From Clonostachys chloroleuca (Eukaryota; Ascomycota; Sordariomycetes; Hypocreales; Bionectriaceae): a DNA stretch of 64,000 bases. Within the stretch, counting starts at the first letter, position 1. Each line of letters starts with the position of its first letter. The translations under genes were made by a program, and so were the position numbers. The stretch is from NCBI GenBank assembly GCA_037952775.1, contig JBANAY010000003.1, positions 20,832,001-20,896,000 of the forward strand, in the 5' to 3' direction. Positions 44,958 through 55,750 of the stretch are shown here, piece by piece. The notes under the pieces were generated by a model. That model saw only the letters and a list, made by a program, of their open reading frames with translations, had not been told where the DNA came from and did no database searches.

Positions 44958-46745
44958 TTACTCTGGAGTCTGGGAAACAAAGTTCCGCTCATACTCGTCA
45001 ATCACATCCAAGTCCTCGTGGAGGTTGACATTGATAGGCTTGTGAATTGTTGTCTTGTGGAATAGCTTCCAGCCGATATAAAGCGCTGGAAACACACCGA
45101 CCATGGTATATCTGAAGTCGATTAGATTTCCTCAAATTGTACGGCTAGGTTTGGTTACTCACGAAAACAGGAAATTTGGGACATCCCAAAAGCCAGGAAG
45201 AAAAACGGTATAGCCCTGCACAAACACCATTACGAAAGCCCCAGAAAGGCCATACCATGCACCAAATGGCATAAGCCGGGCTTTGAAAGGAAGTGAATCA
45301 CGACTTATTCCTTGAGCCTTGAGAGCGCGTGCAAAGCATAGGTAGGTGACGCAAACAACACAGAAATTGATGAGCTGAGAGGCGGTCACGAGTGAAACAA
45401 ACCAGCTTAGAACCACTGCAGTGTTAGCAGAAAGCTGCAGGAAGGAGAGCAACCCTATTCCCAGCACAACACCCACGCAATAAATAGGGACGCCGTCTTT
45501 TGTACAACGCGTCAAGAAGTGAGGTGCCTTATTTTCAAGTGCAAGGCCATAAAGGGACCTGGAGGCACAGTACAAATAAGAATTGCCTGCCGAGAATGCG
45601 GATAGCAATACCATAGCATTGACAATATGTGGCAAGATTTTGATCCCAAGCCGATTCATGGCCACAACATAAGGAGACGCTGCTGCACCAGGCTCTCCAG
45701 TTTTGAAAGCTGCCGCCATTTCCGGGTCGTCGTACGGAACCAGGATGCCTACACAGAGTGCTCCAAGAACAAAGAAGGCGGTCAGACGATAGAAGACAGC
45801 GTTGAAGGCTCGAGGCATGGTCTTCCGGGGGCTCTCAGCCTCGCCGGCCGTCATGGACACATAGTCTGGGCCAGCAATTAGGAAAGCTGCCTGAATCAGA
45901 CAGGAGAGGAACCCTAGCCATCGGCCCAAAGAACCTTCGTAGTAGAGCTCTGCAAAGGCGCCTGGTGTATGCCAATATCTGAAGCCAAACCTATCGTGTT
46001 GGGGATTTCCACCCACCATGACGATAAAGGTGAAAATGATGAGGCCGATAGCTAGAAGCACCTTGCCAAGTGCAGCCCAAAATTCAGTCTCACCATACCA
46101 CTTGATAGTCAGGACATTAATCAGAGCGTAGAGCACAAGAACAATTGCAATCACTGCAGCTGTTGGAATAACGTCGCTCCAGTAATGGATCACCAAGTTA
46201 CATGCAGTAACTTCAAACGGAACCAGGACAGCCTCAAAGATGAAGAAATTCCATCCAGCAGCAAATCCAAGCGCTTCATCGACAAAGCGACCTGCAAAGC
46301 GAATGAAAGGCGATGAGATGGGCAGATAAGTAACCATCTCTGCCATACACATCGTGATGGCAAGGATAAACGTGCACCATAATGAAAACGCTATAAACAG
46401 GCTACCTGGGCCACCATTAATAAGGCTTTTACCTATTTGAACCTGCAGTTTGCATTCAAAGTCAGCACTTCAGAAGTAGAAATGAAGCAAGGGATTAGGG
46501 AAACTCTGGGCTTAAAACAATTGGATTTCATGGATCCGGTTTGGCCCCGGGTTTTTGCGTACGTAAAGTGCAGTACCAATGGTGCCGCCAATTCCAATGA
46601 ACTGGATATGTCGTGGCTTTAACATGCGACGAGTTCCATCATGATGATAAGCTTGTGTGCTTCCAATTTGTTGAAGAGAGGCCCTTGAGCGGACATCTTT
46701 CTCCTCTGACATCTTCAGGCCCTTTTCTGAAATGTGAGGTTCCAT
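44958..46745 (-). CDS. Amino-acid permease (yeast YAT family)
   Basis: Three exons (46745-46563, 46442-45163, 45111-44958) encode 538 residues. The N-terminal cytosolic part ends MLKPRHIQFIGIGGTIGTAL, the classic first-helix signature of the APC-superfamily YAT permeases. It is followed by INGGPGSLFIAFSLWC, EMVTYLPISSPFIRFAGRFV and about twelve membrane segments. Conserved GPDYVSMTAGEAESPRKTMP and ASRSLYGLALENKAP segments are present. These are plasma-membrane proton symporters for amino acids; specificity cannot be told. ATG 46745 (MEPHISEKGLKM) is taken as start; 46712 is a possible shorter start. Introns are GTACGC and GTGAGT. Nitrogen regulation is likely for the family. Confidence 0.88.
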
Positions 46746-47734
46746 CGCCAAACTTCGACGGTGCAAGTAGGGGCAGAAGAAAAGATCAATCCGAAATGCC
46801 GAAGGAAATATTGTGGCTCTGATACTTCACACAAGGTTGCGATGTTGTCTATTTTTTGGTTTGTGGCTGGCTTTCCAGCGTCTGTAAGTTGACAAACAGG
46901 TGATTCAATAGCACTTTATGAGTGAAAGTCAGGTTGCGAGAAGAGCGTTAGATACTATTAGGCCCGGCAAGTGGTTCGAATTTATAGTTATATGGACTTC
47001 ATTATTTGACTAGGCTGAGATACAAATCGTCGACTATCCCATCGTGAGGCCTGAGCTGTCGTAGCCGTTTGTTTCTCAGAAAATAGGACCCTTTTGTTGT
47101 GAGCCTATCATATCATAGAGATGCGGCGCAAAAGGTATCCAAAAACGGCTAGACATACTTGAGACAAGGATGAGGTTTGGGGCAATGATAGCCTTTGACC
47201 ATAGGATGATAGGGTGGATTGCGGGAATAAGGGAGAGAAACATGGGGCACGTAACGAGATATCGAGATAAGGAAACCAACGGCCGGCCCCGGATAACAAA
47301 ATACTTCTAGCCTTTTAAGAAAACAATATAATGTAGATAGCAGATTTTATGGGAGGAAGCTGGATATTGTCATCCACCTGTGGGGAACCTATACACAGAG
47401 ATATAGTCTTCTACTGTTTTGATAGTGTCATTGATTGATTATCAGGCTGAGAGGGGCAAGTCACTTTGGCAGTATCTAGTAACAAAGAGAGTCGCATACA
47501 CTATGATTTGTAGGTCTACTCGTCGTTTTGGGGCGTAGGCTTGGCTTGTTAACTAAAACAAACTCTCTTGCGCATCCAAACACTACACACGTATATGAAT
47601 ATACCACTTATCACAATGGATATCAACTTCGTTCCGAGATCTCCTTCTTAGTGACCCAGCGGTCGAAAGGGCCGGAACCAATCACCAATCTAGTTTGTCG
47701 CTACTGCATTGCATGGCTTGACATACTGAATAAT
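46746..47734. other. Intergenic region
   Basis: AT-rich promoter of the permease and 3' flank of the Rieske gene. No gene is supported. Confidence 0.6.
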
Positions 47735-49135
47735 TCACATTAGAAGCGGCACTCTATGTTTTAGACAGATGGTGGTATTGATCTCACTTTGTTCAGCCTT
47801 CAAAAACGCCGCGCTTTGGTACTGTTGCACTGTCGCTGGCTTGATTTCTGACCCTTCCACTTCCTCTTGCTTGAGGTGTTTGGACACATTGTTCGCGATT
47901 TTGGCGTAGTTTTCTGGAAGAGGGATCAACAACTGTTTCTAATTTATGTCTACTGGGGAATTTCATACCGGTCAGGTTTCCTACTGTTGCGTCTTGGCGG
48001 AGAGCCTTCATATAGATATCCTCATACCGTTGGATTGTATGATTTAGCTCTGCTTCTAAAGTGGCCTTGATTTCACCTATTTGTGAGATTTCCGACTGCT
48101 TCGTCGAGTACATATCACAGCGTAGCGTTGTTGAGGAAGCAGATCCTGGTGAGAGAGTTATCTGGTACCAGAAGGGCCTCCCACTCTTCGTGTGAATGGT
48201 CGTTAGAGGAAAGAAGCGTAGTTGCCCCGCGGGAGTAAGGCCGTGAGTGAATAATGCCCGAGAGAATGTTCCTGAAGTCCCTTGGCTCGAATTGGGAACA
48301 CCATCCCCGTTTCCCAGTGGATCTATATATTTTGTTATTAACGATCTCGGGAGCGACATAGATTAGGGATTGTAGTTTACCTGCTGCCTTCCAATTGTAC
48401 TTTCCCTCCATCTCCCAACCATGGAGAAACTGTGAGGATGGACTAACCCGGGCAGGTCGCCCAATCTTCTCTGGTTCCGGAAGGTTGTTATCCACTGAGC
48501 TTTGGTCTCCCGTTAAGTTGATGTGGATAAAGCCCGAGGCATCTACTTTGGTATGGATTTCGAACAGGCTATTCTTGCTCTTATCAAACCCTGGAACATT
48601 GTCAAACTGAGGAGCTTTAGTGAGTTCTCCCTTGGTATTGTAGCTCCAGCCATGGTATTGGCATCCCAGCACCATGGCTGACCCAGAAGCTTTTTTCGTC
48701 ACAGGAAAGGCTCGATGGCGGCAAAGGTTATGGAACGTTCTAATCTGCTCATCTTTGCCAAGGATGATGAAAAATCGGAAACCTGCAAGCTCATATGCAA
48801 CGTAATCCCCAGGTTTGGCAAAACGCCCTTGGTGGCTCACACATATCCATGTCTGGCCCTTGTCAACCAATGCAGAGCAAGTAATGGCTTCCTTATGTAC
48901 ATACCTTGCTGAAAATGGCTCTTCTCTCTGCCTGGAAAAAGGTCTCACTCGACCACCATCCTGCCGGGGGACCTGTGAGGCCTCCTTTCTTAAAATTCTG
49001 TTCATCAAGAAGAGGTAAGAAGCTGCGTTTGGATGCCAACAGCCAAATATTCAAAGATGCCGATCCCAAAAAAGCAAGCAAGAGGTAAATAGGTACTTGA
49101 GAGGGCAACGAAGAAAGGTCGACAAGATCCAACAT
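47735..49135 (-). CDS. Rieske [2Fe-2S] domain protein lacking the usual catalytic iron triad
   Basis: Four exons (49135-48905, 48858-48381, 48322-47985, 47932-47735) encode 414 residues. Residues about 13-33 form a membrane anchor (PIYLLLAFLGSASLNIWLLA). The Rieske centre is intact: CRHRAFPV and CQYHGWSY, spaced as C-x-H-(x)n-C-x2-H. Downstream, where ring-hydroxylating and choline-monooxygenase-type enzymes have NWK followed by D/E and two His, this protein reads GKYNWKAADPLGNGDG with no HxxxxH. The C-terminal half still resembles the catalytic fold (FFPLTTIHTKSGRPFWYQIT, TTLRCDMYSTKQ). It may belong to a fungal subfamily without a mononuclear site, or be degenerate. The second intron was placed to keep frame, and the last uses a GTAGGA donor. 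Its neighbour across 0.7 kb is a broken Rieske oxygenase. Confidence 0.72.
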
Positions 49136-49838
49136 GGTGAAGGGTGATCGATAGTTACGAATAATGGAGGAGTGAGTATGTGTTTCTGATCCCGCAAAGC
49201 TATGGCGGGCCAGGAAATGAAGTATAATGCGTCGGCATCTCTATTGCAACTTCACCCGTGCGATCACTGGAGATGGGGGCGGGTCGCATTACTGACTTGT
49301 GCTAAGTATGTTGTGATCAAGATGGACCATTTCGACAAAGAGTTCTGACCTTGGCTCGGCATTCCAGCGCTCACTCCGGCGTATTGCTATTCCCAGATAG
49401 GCACAATTCCGCTCTCTGTCCTATCTCGCGTCCCAAAAGCACCAACGTCGCTGCCCAGATCATGTGCGAATCGGAAGATTACAACATCGCTTTCCTGTAA
49501 TAGGTAAAATAGCCTTAGACCATCTACACCCAAGTACGTTTCAAATTGCCCCAAGGGCTGATTGAACAATGCACAACCAGATGTCAGGTCTCGACACATG
49601 GATTACATCTTATTCGTCAAACGCTGGCGGATCAATATTCCTAATCGAGCAGCCAAGAACCGGTGTGGACTCAAACTCTCCATCAAGACTAGCGGCATGT
49701 GATGGGCAGCTTTCACCAGAGGGTGTTGTTTCACGAGATGCTTCATGACGATCTATATTGATATCAGGTCCGATTTTTGGTTGGAGCCAAAACCAGCTTA
49801 CCCTTTGATGCAAATTTCAGTTCAAAGTCCCTGGAAAG
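49136..49838. other. Intergenic, divergent spacer between Rieske genes
   Basis: Promoter side of the minus-strand Rieske gene. Short minus-strand frames exist (e.g. 49610-49813) but show no recognisable domain. Confidence 0.55.
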
Positions 49839-50934
49839 ATGTCTGCCTGCACAACAACTCTTCCCGCTTCTTGGTACACTTCCATGACCTCTACTCTTTA
49901 GAGTGGTGGGCCGTATATCACAAGGTTCGTTGCGCCTTTTTGATATCTCATAGAGCTGCTAATAACTTGTTTTTAAAGTCATGGACGCTCCTTGGCCCTG
50001 TGACCAAGTGACCTAACTTGGGAGAGGGTTATCCCAATGAGATAGCCCAGGTCAATTTTATCGTCCGTCGTGCCTCCGCCAATTGGAGAAGCCTAAATAT
50101 CTTCTCTCGTGATGTAGGCTGGATGTAACCCTGTGCAGTATTACGATAATACATTCATGCTGACGAGCCTCCCAGGGCTCAGAGATGCGCAGTCATTTGT
50201 TCCCTACCGGTCTACTTTTCTTGGCTCTCGTGGATGAGGCAGTCAGCTTTGAAGATTTCTTCCCGGGTCTTGAAGAGTTGATTGCAAAGGCAGAGTTCAC
50301 CTAGTATCCACGTAGACGGCCGCTCAATTGTACAACCAAAGCTAACTGGAAGACGATGGTGGATGGGTATCAAGAATGCCTTCACTGCGCCTACGCCCAT
50401 TCCGCCAAGGTCTATTCACCCGTCAGCTACAAGGTGGTCAATCACAAAAATTACTCTCAGCATTTTACATGTACTGAAAATCCTCTTGATGGTCTGTTCA
50501 TCTACATGTTTCCTAATGCCACTTTGAGCCTTTACGCTGACGGTGTCACATCCTGGAGAATCATGCCTCAGGAGGACGCATCAAGCTCAATAATTGAATT
50601 TGACTACTATCACGAGGCTGACGCAGGCTCAAAGGAATTTGAAGTTTATTTCAATTTCACCCGCATCGTTGCGCTGGAGGATCTCGAACTTTCCGAGAGG
50701 GCGCAGATGAATCTCAACATCGGCATCTATATCGAGGGGCTTCTTAATCCAAATAAAGAGAATGGCATTTCGTGTAAGTTACAGATCAGTAAAACTACCT
50801 GTGCAGTTGCTGAGTTTGATTTTAGATCATCAAACTCAAGTTCTCGACATGCTCTGCTCAGTATGAGAAAGAACGGGAACAAGACACAAGCTCGTCCGCA
50901 CAACGGCCACTTGTCCCGAGAAAAGCCCACATGA
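49839..50934 (+). pseudogene. Broken Rieske-type oxygenase (choline monooxygenase-like)
   Basis: Start MSACTTTLPASWYTS matches the N-terminus of fungal CMO-like oxygenases. A frameshift follows near 49897. After a GTTCGT intron the frame reads SWTLLGPVTK and then hits a TGA; the Rieske Cys/His pair cannot be found. The catalytic half survives: SFEDFFPGLEELIAKAEFT, then an in-frame TAG, then YPRRRPL and ANWKTMVDGYQECLHCAYAH, holding the two-His/one-carboxylate iron site. It ends with an open frame of about 190 residues to 50934. Multiple independent lesions argue for true gene decay. It is the mirror image of the adjacent gene, which keeps the iron-sulfur centre but lacks this triad. Confidence 0.75.
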
Positions 50935-51717
50935 TAGATCAAGCTTGTGCATGACCCATTTTTGGTTTGTATTCTGACTCGGTTTAATAGTAGTTTTCAG
51001 TCTGGTATGGAAAGCAGTGGATGCCGAGGATGAGGGTCTATATTCGCTATTTACTTTAAATCAGCCACGTACAGTACTCCTTCTAGTGATATGACAGAAT
51101 TCCGTTTCAACTCAATGAATTCATGCCGATTTGAAGTAAACATAGTCCTGCAACGCACTATTCCAGGACGTTGAAACGTTGTTGGTAGCTTTTGGCTCCT
51201 CCAGTGTGACAGGCAGGTCCTCCCAGTAACTTGATATTCATGCAAGATGGCCACTTGGACGCCTAAAGACGGCGTCAACTTGCAACAGTGGCCGTAAATC
51301 GGTGATCTATCTACCCGTTTCAGCGGTCCTAGCAGCATTGGAACCAGATGCTACATGCTCGGTCACACAAAAATAGTAACCCGGAACATAATTCTGCAAG
51401 GAGACCGTTTCGTCATTGACGAGTCCCATTTATTCCTAATCACCCGGCGATCATTGGCGGTAGACGACCCTAAACATGTGGAGGTCGTCGTGGTCGGAGT
51501 TGGTCACTTATCGACCCCGCAAATGATAGCACGGCCGGCACTTATTATATCACCGGCCGTTCGCCATGCTCTTGCCCCTATCCCCCATCTTCTTCACAAG
51601 AAGTATCCCAGCTTGAGGTCGCCGCAGACGAGGTGGCCCGCAGACCCTCACTGTAGCCTTTGCGTTGTTCACCTCGTTCTCGCAAGGCCTCTCCCTATTC
51701 CGTCTGGACCAGGCTGA
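50935..51717. other. Intergenic region
   Basis: Promoter of the Zn2Cys6 gene; no gene is supported. Confidence 0.6.
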
Positions 51718-54109
51718 ATGGATCAACCCCGTCAGCTACTACCACGTACTTCCAAGGGGCAGCCGGAAACGCCCCCCCGTACTAGGTCTAAAGCAACCAA
51801 AAGCCGAGACGGTTTGTCCCTCTCTTTAAACCCGATCATATATATAAACACTCACAAATGATTTGCCAGGCTGTGTTAATTGCAAAGCAAGGCGGAGGAA
51901 ATGCGACGAAGGCAAACCGGCCTGTTTCGAGTGTCGCCGGCGAGGCGTCACCTGTGGCGGTTATCTCAAAAATCTGAAATGGGTTGAACAGGAAAACTTC
52001 GCACATCCGGGTGCTTCGTCGAATAGGACTAGTAAGCTGGGTTTTCTGAACCCGATCCACGTCGCATCGAACTTATGGGTAATGACAGGCCTCCCTGAAG
52101 CAGATGTTCCGAGAACGGAGCCTGCGCAAAGTACATCTTCTGGCCGCCCAGATGTCCAACGACCAAAGAACCCCGGTATCCAAGAAGCTTTGTCTACGGA
52201 GGAGCTAGGTGAGAGTTGTTGGGCCAGACCAGATTTCGGGGATGCCAGCTTTATCCCCTTTTTACCGTTCAGTGGCTGCTCTCCAATCTTGGAGATGCCC
52301 GATCATCCCACTGCCGATATCCCTTCTCAACCCTGCTTCGGGACATCAATAAACTTTGATGAAACTCTTCCTCTTCACAACATTTCAAATGGTCAGAACG
52401 TCTTCTTTTCGATGGGCGATAGCTCAGAATGCCCTGCGTCGGCAATCTTCCCATGTTCTCTTGATCCACTCCCAAGGTCGCCAATTACCTACGAGTTTGC
52501 GGGCGGTAACATAGCTGAATGGCTAGAGCGCACACCTGAGCAATTAGAACCGGATCTCAACTCCTTGGACGCAATGTGGAATCCTCGTTCCAGCAGGGCG
52601 GAACCAGAAGAGCCCGGCATCACAGATGACACTGACATGTTCAGGTTATTTCAAGAGATCGACATCCCTCGCGATAGTCCAGAAAACATTGCTCGTATCT
52701 ATGATCGTCGAGTATGTGAAGTGCTTTGCATGTATGGAGGTGCAAACGGAAACCCATGGCGCAAGATTGTCTGGCCGCTTGCTCAAGAACATCCTGCACT
52801 CTATCATGCCATAGCGGCCATGACATATTTTCAGATGTCCAAATTCATTTCTGAAGGCGTCACTCATTTCAAACATAGCATCCAAGAGCTAGCTACTGGT
52901 AGCAACAGCAGTAGTATGCGTCTTGAAGTGGCGTTGGTCATCACCCTGGTTCTCGCCTTTGCTCAGGCATGGCATTACCCGCGATCATCCAACGGCACCC
53001 GGTTCACCAGAAGGGCAAGACCTCTTGTTAAAAGGGCTCTTGCAGCAGTTCCAAGGTTGCAAACATCTGAGAGTAGTATTTGCCTCAGCTTTCTGGCCAA
53101 TACCTGGATGTACCAAGACACCATCACGCGGATCACTTGCACCGACGCACAAGAGATCGACCTTGAACTTATGACCTCCTGCAGTCAATTAAGCCTCCGA
53201 AATAGCTCTGAGCTGCCTATAGATCCTCTAATGGGATGTGCAGGGACACTATTTCCTTTGATTGGCCGCGTGGGTGACCTCGTCAGACGTGTCAGAAGAG
53301 TACGACAAGCCATAAACTCCCCTGCAACGGTGTCCTATGCCGCGGAGCTGAAGGGCTCTATCGAAGCTTGGGTTCCTCCAATCGAGTTAGAGGTCCCATT
53401 CGGGTGCCAGTCCCCTAATTTAAGTACCTCGGATCTGGTGCAGACGGCCAATGTTTTCAAATGGTCCACCATTCTTCTGCTGTACCAGGCAGTCCCAGAA
53501 CTCCCACGAAAGCTATCCTTCTCTGAAATGGCCCAGAAGATTCTTGTCCTTGTTGCTACGGTTTCTCTTAAATCCCGTGCGCTCATCTTCCACGTGCTAC
53601 CACTTATGATCGCGGGCTGTGAGGTTATCGATGCAGAAGACAAGGCCTGGGTTCGCAGCCGATGGAAGTCTATGTCTAGTGAGATGACCTCTGGAATCGT
53701 GGAACGATGTCTAGAGCTTACTTTGGAAGTATGGAGAAGACGCGAAAGCCACGCAAACCTGTGCGCCTCGTGCCTTAATTCTACTCACGGCTCAACGAAT
53801 GAAACACTTCCCACACTCGCCCCCGGAGTCATTAACTCGCAAATGGGACCAGCGCTACGATCCGATAGCGGTGTTGGAGAGGCATTTTGCCAGAGTTGTC
53901 TCTCAGATGATGCGACATGTGCATCTGAATTTTTCGATTTCTCTACTTTTGCAACACATACTCGGCCTCGAATGACATCTGGGCACAGGGAATATCTAGT
54001 GACAAGCAAAGATCACTGGTTTAGCATAATGGAGGAATGGGGCTGGGAAGGTAATTTAAATATCTCTCTTCTCCCCCCTTCTCTTACTTTAGCTAACAAG
54101 GAGAAGTGA
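51718..54109 (+). CDS. Zn2Cys6 transcription factor with fungal_trans_2-type domain
   Basis: Two exons (51718-51811, 51870-54109) encode 777 residues. The first exon supplies a basic lead (MDQPRQLLPRTSKG, RSKATKSRDG) and the splice joins it to CVNCKARRRKC and ACFECRRRGVTC, giving the zinc cluster C-x2-C-x6-C-x6-C-x2-C-x6-C. The long C-terminal part includes EVLCMYGGANGNPWRKIVWP and YHAIAAMTYFQMSKF, typical of the fungal-specific domain of C6 regulators. It acts in the nucleus as a DNA-binding regulator; targets are unknown, though a rhamnogalacturonan acetylesterase lies 550 bases downstream on the same strand. A C7 run in exon 1 is read in frame. Confidence 0.85.
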
Positions 54110-54658
54110 TGCTCGGGTAGGCCTACCAGCACAAGACATTTTTTTGGGGGAAGATATATGGTATATAACCTTCTCTTTTATATGGAGTCTAGTTGCTTAC
54201 TACATCAGGGGTGATTGGCTACGAAACAGCGAAGAGGGCATGATGAGATCCCCAAGGTTAGGTAGACGTTCCCGCAGGGCTATTTCTGTCAAGAGTAGGA
54301 GAGACCGGAAAAGAAACCATTGTCAAACCGGACTCCTAGTGTCGGACGATGCCAAGCCACGTGGGTGGTTCTGAGGCTTGATGCGACGTGTTTCAGGGAC
54401 AACGGTGTTTGACATGGGATGAAACACGGGAATTAACCAACTTGGCAACGCGGAAGCAGCGAAGCGAAATTTGATTCAAGCATTAAAACCAACACGAGGC
54501 AATGTAACAAAAGGCGGAAGAAAATCTCGTCTTGTCATTGAGTAGAGAATATATCCTGTCAGATCTCCCATATTTGCAGTAAGCAGCTTCTTGTTCACTT
54601 TCAGTCCATTTTCATTGAGCAGGCATCTCTGAAGTAACAATTTATCCCTTCGTTCGCT
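54110..54658. other. Intergenic region
   Basis: 3' flank of the C6 regulator and promoter of the acetylesterase gene. Nothing else seen. Confidence 0.6.
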
Positions 54659-55459
54659 ATGATTTCTTCCTCCTTCCTGATCTTTGCGCTGGGCGCCTTG
54701 CAGGCAATGGCTGCCCCTGCATCCGGTCGGGCATCGAAGCAGGCACCTACTGTTCATTTCTGTGGAGATAGTACCATGGCCAAGGGCGGCTCCAATTCTG
54801 GAAAAACTGATGGCTGGGGCAACTACATTGGCAATTATTTGACTACTACAGTGTCCAACCACGCTATTGGCGGCCGATCAGCCCGTTCGTACTGGGACGA
54901 GGGAAGATTCCAAGCCGTGGCTGATACTGTTCAGTCAGGTGACATTGTTGTTATTGAGTTCGGACATAATGATGGTGGTAGTCCTGAAAAGAACGACAAT
55001 GGTCGTTCCGACTGCCCTGGTGATGGTACTGAAACCTGCACGTCGAGTTCGACGGGCAAGACCGTATACACGTTTGTCTACTACGTGACCCAGGCGGCCA
55101 AGCTCATGACTGCCAAGGGGGCATCTGTGATTCTTAGCTCTCAGACTCCCAACAACCAGTGGGAAACGGGCTCTTTCGAAGGAGGCGCGAGCCGCTTTGT
55201 AGCTTACACAAAGACAGCCGTCACTGCCCTCAACGATGCGTCTGTTACATATGTGGATCATTTCCAGGCAGTCAGCAACATGTATAAGAAGCTTGGTGCT
55301 ACCACTGTCAATGCCTTTTACCCCTCTGATCACACTCACACGAGCCCTGACGGTGCCGACGCAGCCGCCAAGGCCTTCGTACAGGCTATCTACCAGTCTC
55401 TAAACGGTGAGACGAGCCTAAAATCATATGTCAAGGAGCCTATTACTCTTGTCTACTAA
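54659..55459 (+). CDS. Rhamnogalacturonan acetylesterase (SGNH/GDSL, CE12)
   Basis: Single exon of 266 residues with a signal peptide (MISSSFLIFALGALQAMAAP), so it is secreted. The SGNH hydrolase blocks are all visible: block I GDSTMAKGG with the nucleophile Ser, block II GGRSARS with the oxyanion Gly, block III GHNDGG with the Asn, and block V DHTHTSPDG with the Asp and His of the triad. The family removes acetyl groups from rhamnogalacturonan in pectin, aiding plant-cell-wall breakdown. Size and motifs fit the Aspergillus-type CE12 enzymes well. It probably acts on plant tissue. An adjacent C6 regulator lies upstream. Confidence 0.9.
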   Translation: MISSSFLIFALGALQAMAAPASGRASKQAPTVHFCGDSTMAKGGSNSGKTDGWGNYIGNYLTTTVSNHAIGGRSARSYWDEGRFQAVADTVQSGDIVVIEFGHNDGGSPEKNDNGRSDCPGDGTETCTSSSTGKTVYTFVYYVTQAAKLMTAKGASVILSSQTPNNQWETGSFEGGASRFVAYTKTAVTALNDASVTYVDHFQAVSNMYKKLGATTVNAFYPSDHTHTSPDGADAAAKAFVQAIYQSLNGETSLKSYVKEPITLVY

Positions 55460-55750
55460 GCGGCAAGGGAAGAAAAACATCGGCAGGAGTTGAGAGATTG
55501 AGAACTGGAGTTCATACTTGTATAGCGCTCTATATTTTCCAATGTAATCAAATATTACGTACATTTCAAGGGGGAGATGAATAGCCTCGTGTCTAAATAT
55601 GTGAAAGAGGTTTTGAAGTAACCTTCTGTTCATACCAAAACATGGTAGTTCTATGTAGGTGAGCGCAATCGATTCATCTTTGGTCAGCGGTTGTTGTACT
55701 ATGGCTATCTTCAGCGCATTGCCAAAAGGCTTTTGTTCACTCTCTCCTTT

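Noticed and set aside
49610..49813. Minus-strand short frame ending NIDPPAFDE between the Rieske genes
   Set aside because: Looks vaguely protein-like but has no start context, no family match and no supporting splice sites.
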